From positions 1 to 9,468 of the forward strand of contig CAMTPG010000078.1 in the NCBI GenBank assembly GCA_947074335.1: DNA of 9,468 nucleotides. The letters run 5' to 3'. Positions 1 to 6,233 of this stretch are shown one piece after another. The notes below the pieces were generated by a model, which had not been told where the DNA came from, ran no database searches, and saw nothing but the letters and a program-made list of their open reading frames with translations. Source of the DNA: an uncultured Parabacteroides sp. (GTDB lineage Bacteria; Bacteroidota; Bacteroidia; Bacteroidales; Tannerellaceae). Within the stretch, counting starts at the first letter, position 1. Each line of letters opens with the position of its first letter. Position numbers and translations under genes: made by a program.

Positions 1-167
1 GGGTAAGGATTTCCGGTCGCATCAATTGCGCAGGCACCTACCAAAGCCTCTTTATAACTTAACTCATGGCCATACTTTTCGCATACAGCCTTTACCACTT
101 TCATTCCCTGCGCGATGATTTCGGGTCCGATGCCGTCGCCGGGAAGCAATGCAATATTTAATTTCAT
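1..167 (-). CDS. leuB: 3-isopropylmalate dehydrogenase, N-terminal part (runs off the window)
   Basis: LeuB oxidises and decarboxylates 3-isopropylmalate to 2-oxoisocaproate with NAD+, the third dedicated step of leucine synthesis in the cytoplasm. Only 55 complete codons are present; the gene continues beyond base 1. The start ATG is at 167-165. The protein opens MKLNIALLPGDGIGPEI, and the LLPGDGIGPEI segment (residues 7-17) is the N-terminal signature of the isopropylmalate/isocitrate dehydrogenase family. Position in a leu operon, 15 bp after the stop of mgsA, favours LeuB over isocitrate or tartrate dehydrogenase. Because cimA lies in the same operon, this enzyme probably also oxidises 3-methylmalate to 2-oxobutyrate for isoleucine synthesis; that dual use is known for CimA pathways and is inferred here. 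The catalytic Tyr/Lys and NAD-binding regions are outside the window. Confidence 0.93.
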   Translation of the reverse strand, partial: MKLNIALLPGDGIGPEIIAQGMKVVKAVCEKYGHELSYKEALVGACAIDATGNPY

Positions 168-182
168 CTTGATATATTCTAT

Positions 183-626
183 TTAGTCTCTTTTAAAATA
201 AACATATTTGGGTTCGGAGGGCTGATAAGAGTCGTCATCCCATAATTTACTGGTAATCATCAGGTCGGCACTGTATCGGTTGCAGGCAATGGGCACATTA
301 TGCACACGACACTGGCGCAGCAACATCTGGATATCAGCTTCGTGTGGTTGCGGATTTAAATCGTCAATCAGAAATACAGCCAGATCAATCTCTTTACGAA
401 CAACCATCGCCGCAATCTCGGCATCACCGCCCAGCGGACCGGAATGCATACAGGTGACATCGGCATGAATTCCTCTCTCTTCGAAAGCATCACGAACCAG
501 ACTGCCGGTTGTTCCGGTACATACCAGATTCTGATGCGACAGGAAATCGGAGTTATGAACTGCCCATTCCACCATATCTACTTTGCGGTTATCATGCGCT
601 ACGAGTGCGATTGTTAACTTCTTCAT
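183..626 (-). CDS. mgsA: Methylglyoxal synthase
   Basis: MgsA converts dihydroxyacetone phosphate to methylglyoxal and phosphate, a glycolytic bypass that relieves sugar-phosphate build-up. The product is 147 aa, close to E. coli MgsA (152 aa). The family landmarks are visible: IALVAHD (residues 6-12; H11 and D12 correspond to E. coli H19 and D20), K15, the phosphate-binding GTTG (38-41), SGPLGGD (62-68; D68 corresponds to the catalytic D71), and PHEAD (94-98; H95 and D98 correspond to H98 and D101). All the active-site residues I know of are kept, so it should be active. It lies 37 bp after cimA and 15 bp before leuB, so it is very likely co-transcribed with the leu genes. A glycolytic-bypass enzyme here is unexpected, and the sequence does not show its role. 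The spacer upstream holds only a 5-bp inverted repeat (643-647 with 655-659), too weak to call a terminator. Confidence 0.92.
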   Translation of the reverse strand: MKKLTIALVAHDNRKVDMVEWAVHNSDFLSHQNLVCTGTTGSLVRDAFEERGIHADVTCMHSGPLGGDAEIAAMVVRKEIDLAVFLIDDLNPQPHEADIQMLLRQCRVHNVPIACNRYSADLMITSKLWDDDSYQPSEPKYVYFKRD

Positions 627-663
627 AATACTTTATTTTTATCCGTTTTGTTACAACGGAGGT

Positions 664-2172
664 TTAATTCTCTATCTTATTCAGCATTTTCAGCGTGGCT
701 TTGATGGCGGCTTCCGTCTGGTCGGCATCCAGTCCGCGTGTCTTAAAATCGACACCGGCATAGTTCCAGCTGATCACGGTTTGCACAAAAGCATCCGTTC
801 GTCCGCCCGGCGGAATTGATACCGAATAATTGGTCAGCATCGGGAAAGGCCGTCCCAGATCGGTATAAATCTTACGCAAAGCCCGTACAAAAGCATCATA
901 CTGACCATCGCCCGAAGCCGAAGCCTCGTAAGCTTCGCCGTTGATTTCGATTTTCACCGAAGCCACCGGCCGCAATCCCTGCGCCAAAGATAGTGAATAG
1001 TTTAATATACGGATGCGTTGATCGGCCATTGTATCGTGATGAAGTACATCACTGATGATATAAGGCAGATCTTCGGTTGTTACCATCTCCTTTTTATCGC
1101 CCAACTCGATGATGCGGCCTGTTACCTTACGCATTGCCTCGTCGTCGATATCAATGCCGAGCGATTCGAGGTTTTTGCGGATATTGGCTTTGCCCGATGT
1201 TTTACCCAGTGCATATTCGCGCACCCGGCCGAAACGCTCCGGCAGCAGATCATTGCAATACAGATTATTCTTACTGTCGCCATCAGCATGCACACCGGCA
1301 CATTGCGTAAATACATGTTCACCGATAATCGGTTTGTTGGGCGAAATATGCACGCCCGAAAAGGTCTCAACCAGCCGGCTGGCATAATTGATCTTTCCTT
1401 CACGCAACGTCGTCTCTTCGCCCAGCTGGTCCTTTAACACCGCCAGCACACTGCTGAGCGGCGCATTTCCGGCACGTTCGCCCAATCCGTTGAGTGTGGT
1501 ATGGATGCCTGTAATTCCCGCTCTTACAGCCGAGAACACATTAGCCACCGCCAGATCATAATCATTATGTGCATGAAAATCGAAACGTATCTCCGGATAA
1601 CGATCCAGCATATCCTTACAATAAATATAGGTGTTTTCCGGATTCAGAATTCCCAGCGTATCGGGCAGCATAAATCGGCTGATCGGCAGATCCTTTAGCG
1701 TATCCATAAATGTATACACATATTCGGGCGATTGGATGATACCGTTCGACCAGTCTTCCAGATACAGATTCACCGCAATACCCATGCTTTGTGCTTTATT
1801 CACCAGCACCCGGATATCCTCGAAATGGGCATCGGGCGTTTTGTGCAACTGCTCGGTTACATGTTTATATGAGCCTTTGCAAAGCAGATTGATCACTTTG
1901 CAGCCGGTCGATTGTATCCAGTTGAGCGAGATATCGCCATCCACAAAGCCCAGCACTTCGAGTTTCTGCAGATTGCTCGTGCGCTCTGCCCAGGCGGCAA
2001 CCCGCTTCACGCCATCGAACTCGCCCTGCGAAACGCGTGCCGAAGCAATTTCGATGCGATTCACACCCAGCTCAATCAGCGCCTGCGCTATGCTGAGTTT
2101 CTCGTGTGCGGCAAACGAAACGCCCGAAGTCTGTTCACCGTCGCGCAGGGTTGTATCCATTATCTCGATCAT
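664..2172 (-). CDS. cimA: (R)-citramalate synthase, Leptospira type (LeuA family)
   Basis: CimA condenses pyruvate with acetyl-CoA to (R)-citramalate, the first step of a threonine-independent isoleucine route. It belongs to the LeuA/homocitrate synthase (DRE-TIM) family. The 502-aa product has the N-terminal TIM-barrel signature DTTLRDGEQ (6-14; R10 and D11 catalytic), the metal-binding HAHND (200-204), NGLGERAGN (228-236), and a C-terminal LeuA-type regulatory domain (about 385-500). Several segments match the biochemically studied Leptospira interrogans CimA as I remember it, and differ from LeuA: VEIASARVSKG-like (here IEIASARVSQG, 40-50), NLYLEDWSNG (135-144), FTQCAGVHADGD (288-299), LPERFGR (310-316), and IPPGGRTDA (453-461). 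The LY pair at 304-305 corresponds to Leptospira L311/Y312, linked to pyruvate recognition. It starts 4 bp after the leuD stop, so the two are tightly coupled. The LeuA reaction is already covered by the separate leuA at 4255-5751. A 2-isopropylmalate or homocitrate synthase role is less likely. Confidence 0.88.
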   Translation of the reverse strand: MIEIMDTTLRDGEQTSGVSFAAHEKLSIAQALIELGVNRIEIASARVSQGEFDGVKRVAAWAERTSNLQKLEVLGFVDGDISLNWIQSTGCKVINLLCKGSYKHVTEQLHKTPDAHFEDIRVLVNKAQSMGIAVNLYLEDWSNGIIQSPEYVYTFMDTLKDLPISRFMLPDTLGILNPENTYIYCKDMLDRYPEIRFDFHAHNDYDLAVANVFSAVRAGITGIHTTLNGLGERAGNAPLSSVLAVLKDQLGEETTLREGKINYASRLVETFSGVHISPNKPIIGEHVFTQCAGVHADGDSKNNLYCNDLLPERFGRVREYALGKTSGKANIRKNLESLGIDIDDEAMRKVTGRIIELGDKKEMVTTEDLPYIISDVLHHDTMADQRIRILNYSLSLAQGLRPVASVKIEINGEAYEASASGDGQYDAFVRALRKIYTDLGRPFPMLTNYSVSIPPGGRTDAFVQTVISWNYAGVDFKTRGLDADQTEAAIKATLKMLNKIEN

Positions 2173-2176
2173 AGGC

Positions 2177-2779
2177 TTATTTTTGACGGGCTTCGAAAGC
2201 TTCTATATTTTCACGGTGCGAAAGCAGATAATCAATATCGTCGTGACCGTTCACCAGACAATCCTTTTTATAGGCATTGATCTCGAACTGTTCAGTTTTG
2301 CCGGTAGTCTTATTGGTGATGGTCTGTTCGGGCAGGTTCACTTCTACGGCTGTAGCCGGATCGGCATAGATCGAATCGAAGAGCTCGGCCAGAAAAGCTT
2401 CTGAAACCACAACGGGCAGTACAAAATTGTTCAACTCGTTGTTTTTATGAATATCGGCAAAGAAGCTGGATACTACTACGCGGAATCCGTAATCGGCGAT
2501 AGCCCAGGCCGCATGCTCTCGACTTGAACCCGAACCGAAGTTTTTGCCGGCCACCAGAATCTGTCCGCCATAAGCCGGATCGTTCAACACGAACGATTCG
2601 ATTTTATTTCCCGCTTTATCATAGCGCCAGTCGCGAAACAGATTTTCGCCGAAGCCTTTTTTGTCGGTCGCCTTCAGAAAGCGGGCCGGAATGATTTGAT
2701 CTGTGTCTACATTTTCCAGCGGAAGCGGCACACAGGTGGAGGTTATGATGTTAAATTTTTGTTTCATTGTTGCTGTCAT
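2177..2779 (-). CDS. leuD: 3-isopropylmalate dehydratase small subunit
   Basis: LeuD is the small (swivel) subunit of isopropylmalate isomerase, which with LeuC converts 2-isopropylmalate to 3-isopropylmalate. The 200-aa product has the usual bacterial length. VDTDQIIP (24-31) and NFGSGSSREHA (80-90) are the aconitase swivel-domain signatures; the second forms part of the substrate pocket. The chosen start gives MTATMKQ; the ATG at codon 5 is an equally plausible start, since the conserved part begins later. The gene begins 34 bp after the leuC stop and ends 4 bp before cimA. With CimA made from the same transcript, LeuCD would also isomerise citramalate to 3-methylmalate; this is known for other CimA pathways and inferred here. 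Confidence 0.95.
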   Translation of the reverse strand: MTATMKQKFNIITSTCVPLPLENVDTDQIIPARFLKATDKKGFGENLFRDWRYDKAGNKIESFVLNDPAYGGQILVAGKNFGSGSSREHAAWAIADYGFRVVVSSFFADIHKNNELNNFVLPVVVSEAFLAELFDSIYADPATAVEVNLPEQTITNKTTGKTEQFEINAYKKDCLVNGHDDIDYLLSHRENIEAFEARQK

Positions 2780-2813
2780 TACAAATTAATAGATCAGATT
2801 AAAAAGAGAGCTG

Positions 2814-4214
2814 TCAGCTCTTCATCATTTCGCGCGGATCGGTGATAACACCCGTTACGGCAGCTGCTGCAGCAACAAGCGGTCCGGCCAGAATGGTGCG
2901 TGCGCCCGGTCCCTGGCGTCCTTCGAAATTACGGTTGCTGGTAGACACGGCATATTTGCCGGCCGGAATCTTATCATCGTTCATTGCCAGACAGGCCGAA
3001 CAGCCGGGCTGACGCAGCTCGAATCCGGCTGCTTCGAATATCTTATCCAGTCCCTCTTCGCGAATCTGTGCATCCACCATCCACGATCCCGGAACCAGCC
3101 AGGCAACCACATGTTCCGCTTTGCGGCGTCCTTTCACCAGCGAGGCAAAGGCGCGGAAATCTTCAATACGTCCGTTTGTACATGAACCCAGAAATACATA
3201 ATCGATCTGCTTGCCCAGTAAACATTCGCCCGGTTCAAAGCCCATATACTCCAGTGATTTCAGATAGGTGGTTTTAGCCACTTCGTCCATACCGTCGGTA
3301 AGCGGGATATGTTGCGTAATGCCCATGCCCATGCCCGGATTAGTGCCGTACGTAATCATCGGCTCAATATCGGCTGCTTCGAAAATGATCTCTTTGTCGA
3401 ACTGAGCATGCTCATCGCTCTTCAATGTTTTCCAGTAAGCCACAGCCTGATCCCAGTCGGCTCCCTTCGGCGAATTCTCGCGTCCTTCCAGGTAAGCAAA
3501 AGTAACTTCATCTGGTGCGATCATACCGCCGCGTGCACCCATTTCGATCGAAAGGTTACACAGGGTAAGGCGTCCTTCCATCGAAAGGTTACGCACGGCC
3601 GATCCGGCGTATTCAATGAAATAGCCGGTGGCGCCGCTGGTTGTCATTTTCGACATCACATACAGTGCCAGATCTTTCGCCGTTACTCCGCTCTTCAACT
3701 CGCCTTCCACACTGATGCGCATGGTTTTGGGGCGCGATTGCAGAATACATTGCGAGGCCATCACCATCTCCACTTCGCTGGTTCCGATGCCGAAAGCAAT
3801 TGCGCCCACAGCGCCGTGTGTTGAGGTGTGCGAGTCGCCGCACACAATCGTCATACCCGGCAGAGTGAGACCGCGCTCCGGACCTACCACATGGATAATC
3901 CCGTTGCGCTCGTTCAGCATGCCGTAATGGGTAAGGCCGAACTCTTCCGCATTTTTAGCCAGTGTATCCACCTGTTTTTTTGATACCGGATCCTCAATCG
4001 GTTTATCCTGATCGTGTGTGGGTGTGTTATGATCGGGCATACAGTAAATCTTTTCGGGGCGGAAACATTTCAGTCCGCGAGCCCGCATGCCTTCGAAAGC
4101 CTGCGGACTTGTTACCTCATGGCAGTACAGCCGGTCGATATATACCTGTGTTGGTCCCTCTTCGATCAGGGTTACCACATGGGCATCCCAGATCTTATCG
4201 AATAATGTATTCAT
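2814..4214 (-). CDS. leuC: 3-isopropylmalate dehydratase large subunit
   Basis: LeuC is the catalytic [4Fe-4S] subunit of isopropylmalate isomerase and works with LeuD, encoded next. The product is 466 aa, the same length as E. coli LeuC. Aconitase-family motifs appear in order: DHNTPT (61-66), GDSHTSTHGA (126-135), GSCTNGR (343-349) carrying cluster ligand C345, and PGCSACLAM (403-411) carrying ligands C405 and C408. All three cluster cysteines are kept, so an intact iron-sulphur enzyme is expected. It starts 40 bp after the leuA stop; I see no terminator or consensus promoter in that gap, consistent with one transcript. The predicted oxygen-labile cluster fits an anaerobe but does not prove that lifestyle. 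Confidence 0.97.
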   Translation of the reverse strand: MNTLFDKIWDAHVVTLIEEGPTQVYIDRLYCHEVTSPQAFEGMRARGLKCFRPEKIYCMPDHNTPTHDQDKPIEDPVSKKQVDTLAKNAEEFGLTHYGMLNERNGIIHVVGPERGLTLPGMTIVCGDSHTSTHGAVGAIAFGIGTSEVEMVMASQCILQSRPKTMRISVEGELKSGVTAKDLALYVMSKMTTSGATGYFIEYAGSAVRNLSMEGRLTLCNLSIEMGARGGMIAPDEVTFAYLEGRENSPKGADWDQAVAYWKTLKSDEHAQFDKEIIFEAADIEPMITYGTNPGMGMGITQHIPLTDGMDEVAKTTYLKSLEYMGFEPGECLLGKQIDYVFLGSCTNGRIEDFRAFASLVKGRRKAEHVVAWLVPGSWMVDAQIREEGLDKIFEAAGFELRQPGCSACLAMNDDKIPAGKYAVSTSNRNFEGRQGPGARTILAGPLVAAAAAVTGVITDPREMMKS

Positions 4215-4254
4215 ACTTGTAGACGTCGTTAAAACGTTGTTCTTTTTATTGGTT

Positions 4255-5751
4255 TTATTTCACAAATTTGTTGATTGCATCGATAAAGGCTTCTACCGAA
4301 GCGGCAATGATATCGGTATTGGCGCCGAAGCCGTAGTAATTTACACCGTCGTACTCTACCTGCATATGCACTTTACCCATATCGTCGCTGCCTTTGTTCA
4401 GCGCCTGAATCAGGAATTCCTGGATGGTCATGGTGCGGTGGATAATCGATTTCACGGCTTTGATGGCGGCATCAACCGGTCCGTTGCCTGATGCGGCGGC
4501 CTCAAACTTTTCGCCGGCGATATCCAGACATACACTGGCAACCGATTGTAAGCCAACGCCCGATGTGACCTGCAGATAATCCAGTTTGATGCGATGCATC
4601 GAGTTGCGGTCTTTTCCTACCAGCAGCAGTACATCATCATCGTTGATGTCTTTTTTGCGGTCGGCCAGTTTCAGGAACTCTTCATATACTTTATCCAGTT
4701 TGTCCTGTTCGAGTTCCACGCCCAAAACCTGCAGGCGGTGTTTCAGTGCCGCGCGACCGCTGCGGGCAGTCAGCACAATGGCATTATCGTCGATACCCAC
4801 ATCTTTCGGATCGATGATTTCGTAGCTTTCGCGGTTTTTCAGTACACCGTCCTGATGGATCCCCGACGAGTGTGCGAAGGCATTGCGGCCCACGATCGCC
4901 TTGTTGGGCTGTATCGGCATATTCATCAGGCTCGAAACCATCCGACTTACCTGATAGATGCGTGTGGTATTGATGTTGGTGTTGATATTTAATTCCTTAT
5001 GACTCTTGAAAATCATGGCGATCTCTTCGAGCGAGGTATTGCCGGCACGTTCGCCGATACCGTTCATGGTTACTTCCACCTGGCGCGCTCCGTTGATAAC
5101 GCCCTGTACCGTATTGGCCGTTGCCATACCTAAATCGTTGTGGCAGTGAGTAGAAAGGATAGCATTGTGCACACCGTCTACATGCTCCATCAGGTATTTG
5201 ATTTTTGCGCCATACTCGTCGGGCAGACAGTAGCCGGTTGTGTCGGGGATATTTACAACCGTGGCTCCGGCTTTGATTACGGCCTCTACCACGCGTGCCA
5301 GATAGGCATTGTCGGTACGGCCGGCATCTTCGCAATAAAATTCCACATCCTCTACAAAGCGTTTGGCATATTTAGTGGCTGCAATGGCGCGTTCTAAAAT
5401 CTCATCCTGATTCGATTTGAATTTATGGCGGATGTGATAATCGGAAGTCCCGATGCCGGTATGGATACGGCCGCGTTTGGCATATTTCAAGGCTTCGGCA
5501 GCTACTTCGATATCTTTCTCTACAGCTCGTGTCAATGCGCAAATGGTAGGCCAGGTAACGGCTTTGGATATTTCAACCACACTGTTGAAATCGCCCGGAC
5601 TCGAAACAGGGAAGCCGGCTTCGATTACATCAACGCCTAATCCTTCGAGGGCTTTGGCCACCTGAATTTTTTCAATACTGTTCAGCTGGCAACCCGGCAC
5701 CTGCTCTCCGTCTCGTAATGTAGTGTCGAAAATAAATAATCTGTCTGACAT
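4255..5751 (-). CDS. leuA: 2-isopropylmalate synthase
   Basis: LeuA condenses acetyl-CoA with 2-oxoisovalerate to 2-isopropylmalate, the committed and normally leucine-inhibited step of leucine synthesis. The 498-aa product has FDTTLRDGEQ (8-17; R13 and D14 catalytic), VIEAGFPVSSPGD (42-54), THCHNDLG (201-208; H202 and H204 bind the metal), NGIGERAGN (230-238), and a C-terminal regulatory domain (about 385-498) that includes SGNGPVDAA (421-429). The VIEAGFP stretch is typical of true LeuA and contrasts with the IEIASARV of the neighbouring CimA. This is the first structural gene of the leu operon. It starts about 220 nt downstream of the predicted promoter, behind an attenuator, so expression is probably set by charged Leu/Ile tRNA and activity by leucine feedback. 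The region before the ATG is A-rich with no clear Shine-Dalgarno sequence, as usual in Bacteroidota. Confidence 0.97.
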   Translation of the reverse strand: MSDRLFIFDTTLRDGEQVPGCQLNSIEKIQVAKALEGLGVDVIEAGFPVSSPGDFNSVVEISKAVTWPTICALTRAVEKDIEVAAEALKYAKRGRIHTGIGTSDYHIRHKFKSNQDEILERAIAATKYAKRFVEDVEFYCEDAGRTDNAYLARVVEAVIKAGATVVNIPDTTGYCLPDEYGAKIKYLMEHVDGVHNAILSTHCHNDLGMATANTVQGVINGARQVEVTMNGIGERAGNTSLEEIAMIFKSHKELNINTNINTTRIYQVSRMVSSLMNMPIQPNKAIVGRNAFAHSSGIHQDGVLKNRESYEIIDPKDVGIDDNAIVLTARSGRAALKHRLQVLGVELEQDKLDKVYEEFLKLADRKKDINDDDVLLLVGKDRNSMHRIKLDYLQVTSGVGLQSVASVCLDIAGEKFEAAASGNGPVDAAIKAVKSIIHRTMTIQEFLIQALNKGSDDMGKVHMQVEYDGVNYYGFGANTDIIAASVEAFIDAINKFVK

Positions 5752-5799
5752 GTTATGTTGTTTTTAATTTGTTATCGCTTTGTATTTTGTTTGTGTGAT

Positions 5800-5841
5800 A
5801 AATAAAAAGCCTTTCACACCCGGAAGTGAGAAAGGCTTTTT
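5800..5841 (-). terminator. Attenuator terminator in the leu leader
   Basis: On the minus strand, AAAAAGCCTTTC (5841-5830) pairs perfectly over 12 bp with GAAAGGCTTTTT (5815-5804). A T/T mismatch and a further CAC:GTG stem (5828-5826 with 5819-5817) close a TTCCGG loop. The 3' arm runs straight into a U-rich tract, TTTTTATTT (5808-5800). It lies 49 bp upstream of the leuA start and downstream of both the promoter and the leader peptide. It would therefore stop leu transcription before leuA unless its 5' arm is held by the antiterminator. Confidence 0.93.
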
Positions 5842-5888
5842 AATTTCTTATCGTTTCGCTCAGAAAAAGCATATACAGTCTCACTTCC
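5822..5888 (-). promoter_or_regulatory. Antiterminator (2:3 pairing) of the leu attenuator
   Basis: On the minus strand, GGAAGTGAGA (5888-5879) is exactly complementary to TCTCACTTCC (5831-5822), giving 10 bp. Inside it, GCTTTTT (5870-5864) pairs with AAAAAGC (5841-5835), another 7 bp. The internal loop is 8 nt on one side and 3 nt on the other; the apical loop is 22 nt (5863-5842). Together these pairings occupy almost all of the terminator's 5' arm, so antiterminator and terminator cannot form together. The upstream strand covers the last codons and the stop codon of the leader peptide, so a ribosome at the stop would block it. Formation in vivo is predicted, not shown. Confidence 0.85.
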
Positions 5889-5934
5889 TATCTCGTTCAC
5901 AGAGTAGAATAATTGATAGAGAAATAATGAGACT
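5877..5934 (-). promoter_or_regulatory. Protector hairpin (1:2 pairing) of the leu attenuator
   Basis: The 16-nt segment 5892-5877 on the minus strand can pair fully with a segment inside the leader-peptide gene. AGTCTCA (5934-5928) pairs with TGAGACT (5883-5877). TTTC (5924-5921) pairs with GAAG (5887-5884), including one G-U. CTATC (5919-5915) pairs with GATAG (5892-5888). Only TTA and a single T bulge on the 5' side. The pairing hides the strand needed for the antiterminator, so without translation the terminator should win. A ribosome stalled on the Leu/Ile codons would cover the 5' side and free the antiterminator strand. Confidence 0.75.
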
Positions 5935-5955
5935 ATTTAGCAATTGCTGATTCAT
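5881..5955 (-). CDS. Leu/Ile-rich leader peptide of the leu operon (attenuator sensor)
   Basis: A 24-codon reading frame opens at ATG 5955-5953 and ends at TGA 5883-5881. Its core (residues 5-18) reads LLNSLIISLSIILL. Of 24 residues, 6 are Leu (codons 5, 6, 9, 13, 17, 18) and 4 are Ile (10, 11, 15, 16); there is no Val. Leu codons are TTG, three CTA and two CTC. The 13 Leu codons of mgsA include no CTA, so CTA may be slow to translate here, as in the E. coli leu leader. The frame begins about 18 nt after the predicted transcription start and is followed by a terminator with a competing antiterminator, the layout of a translation-coupled attenuator. The peptide's likely role is to make the ribosome report Leu- and Ile-tRNA charging; the peptide itself probably has no function. 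A hydrophobic membrane micropeptide is the alternative but would not explain the RNA structures. Confidence 0.87.
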   Translation of the reverse strand: MNQQLLNSLIISLSIILLCERDRK

Positions 5956-5979
5956 TTGTTTTTATTTTATTTAACGATG

Positions 5980-6010
5980 CAAAGTTACACGCTTTTATGA
6001 AACATGCAAA
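5980..6010 (-). promoter_or_regulatory. Bacteroidota-type sigma promoter of the leu operon
   Basis: On the minus strand, TTTG (6010-6007, -33 box) and TAACTTTG (5987-5980, -7 box) are separated by 19 bp. This matches the Bacteroidota primary sigma consensus TTTG-N19-21-TAnnTTTG at every fixed base. Transcription should begin roughly at 5972-5976, leaving about 18 nt before the leader-peptide ATG and about 220 nt before leuA. It lies downstream of the ilv terminator, so the leu operon has its own promoter. Confidence 0.9.
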
Positions 6011-6107
6011 TATAAATCCCTGTTTTTTCTATCTTTTTTCTTATAAAGTGTAAGATGTAAGATTGATTATAACTTCAATTCATAATTATCAGCCTGTTTT
6101 ATTGGCG

Positions 6108-6130
6108 ATAAGAGTGTCATACACTCTTAT
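6108..6130. repeat. Perfect 10-bp hairpin (3-nt loop) upstream of the leu promoter
   Basis: ATAAGAGTGT (6108-6117) and ACACTCTTAT (6121-6130) form a perfect inverted repeat around CAT. On the plus strand it is followed by TTTTCTTTTC, so it has the form of a plus-strand intrinsic terminator, though with an A/T-rich stem. On the minus strand it has no U-tract after it. No plus-strand gene or consensus promoter lies before it. It could be a backstop for antisense transcription or a protein-binding palindrome; its role is unknown. Confidence 0.6.
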
Positions 6131-6194
6131 TTTTCTTTTCATCCGTTAACAATTTATATACAGTGGCTTGCCGGGCTGCCCCGTTTGCCTTATG

Positions 6195-6233
6195 CCAAAG
6201 AAAAAGCCGGAGCTGCTGAACAACTCCGGCTTT
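6195..6233 (-). terminator. Intrinsic terminator of the ilv operon
   Basis: On the minus strand, AAAGCCGGAG (6233-6224) pairs perfectly over 10 bp with CTCCGGCTTT (6212-6203) around an 11-nt loop, and is followed by a T-rich run (TTTTTCTTT, 6205-6197). It begins 27 bp after the ilvC stop codon and marks the end of the ilv transcript. This separates the ilv operon from the leu operon, whose promoter lies about 190 bp further on. Confidence 0.93.

Noticed and set aside
643..659. CCGTT/AACGG inverted repeat between cimA and mgsA as a terminator
   Set aside because: Only 5 bp and without a proper U-tract on the minus strand; too weak to separate transcripts.
1018..1437. Plus-strand frame of 139 codons inside cimA
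   Set aside because: It is entirely antisense to conserved CimA sequence; no promoter and no family resemblance.
1631..2404. Long plus-strand open frame (257 codons) opposite cimA and leuD
   Set aside because: It crosses two well-identified minus-strand genes, has no recognisable domain and has low-complexity Ser/Phe/Ile content typical of an antisense shadow.
5752..5975. T-box riboswitch or small-molecule riboswitch in the leu leader
   Set aside because: I see no T-box sequence or specifier-loop layout, and a translated Leu/Ile-rich frame with matched competing stems explains the leader fully.
6089..6142. A 17-codon minus-strand frame (MKRKIRVYDTLIANKTG) upstream of the leu promoter
   Set aside because: No promoter of the TAnnTTTG type precedes it, it lies upstream of the leu promoter, and it merely spans the hairpin at 6108-6130. 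No Leu/Ile bias and no sign of translation.
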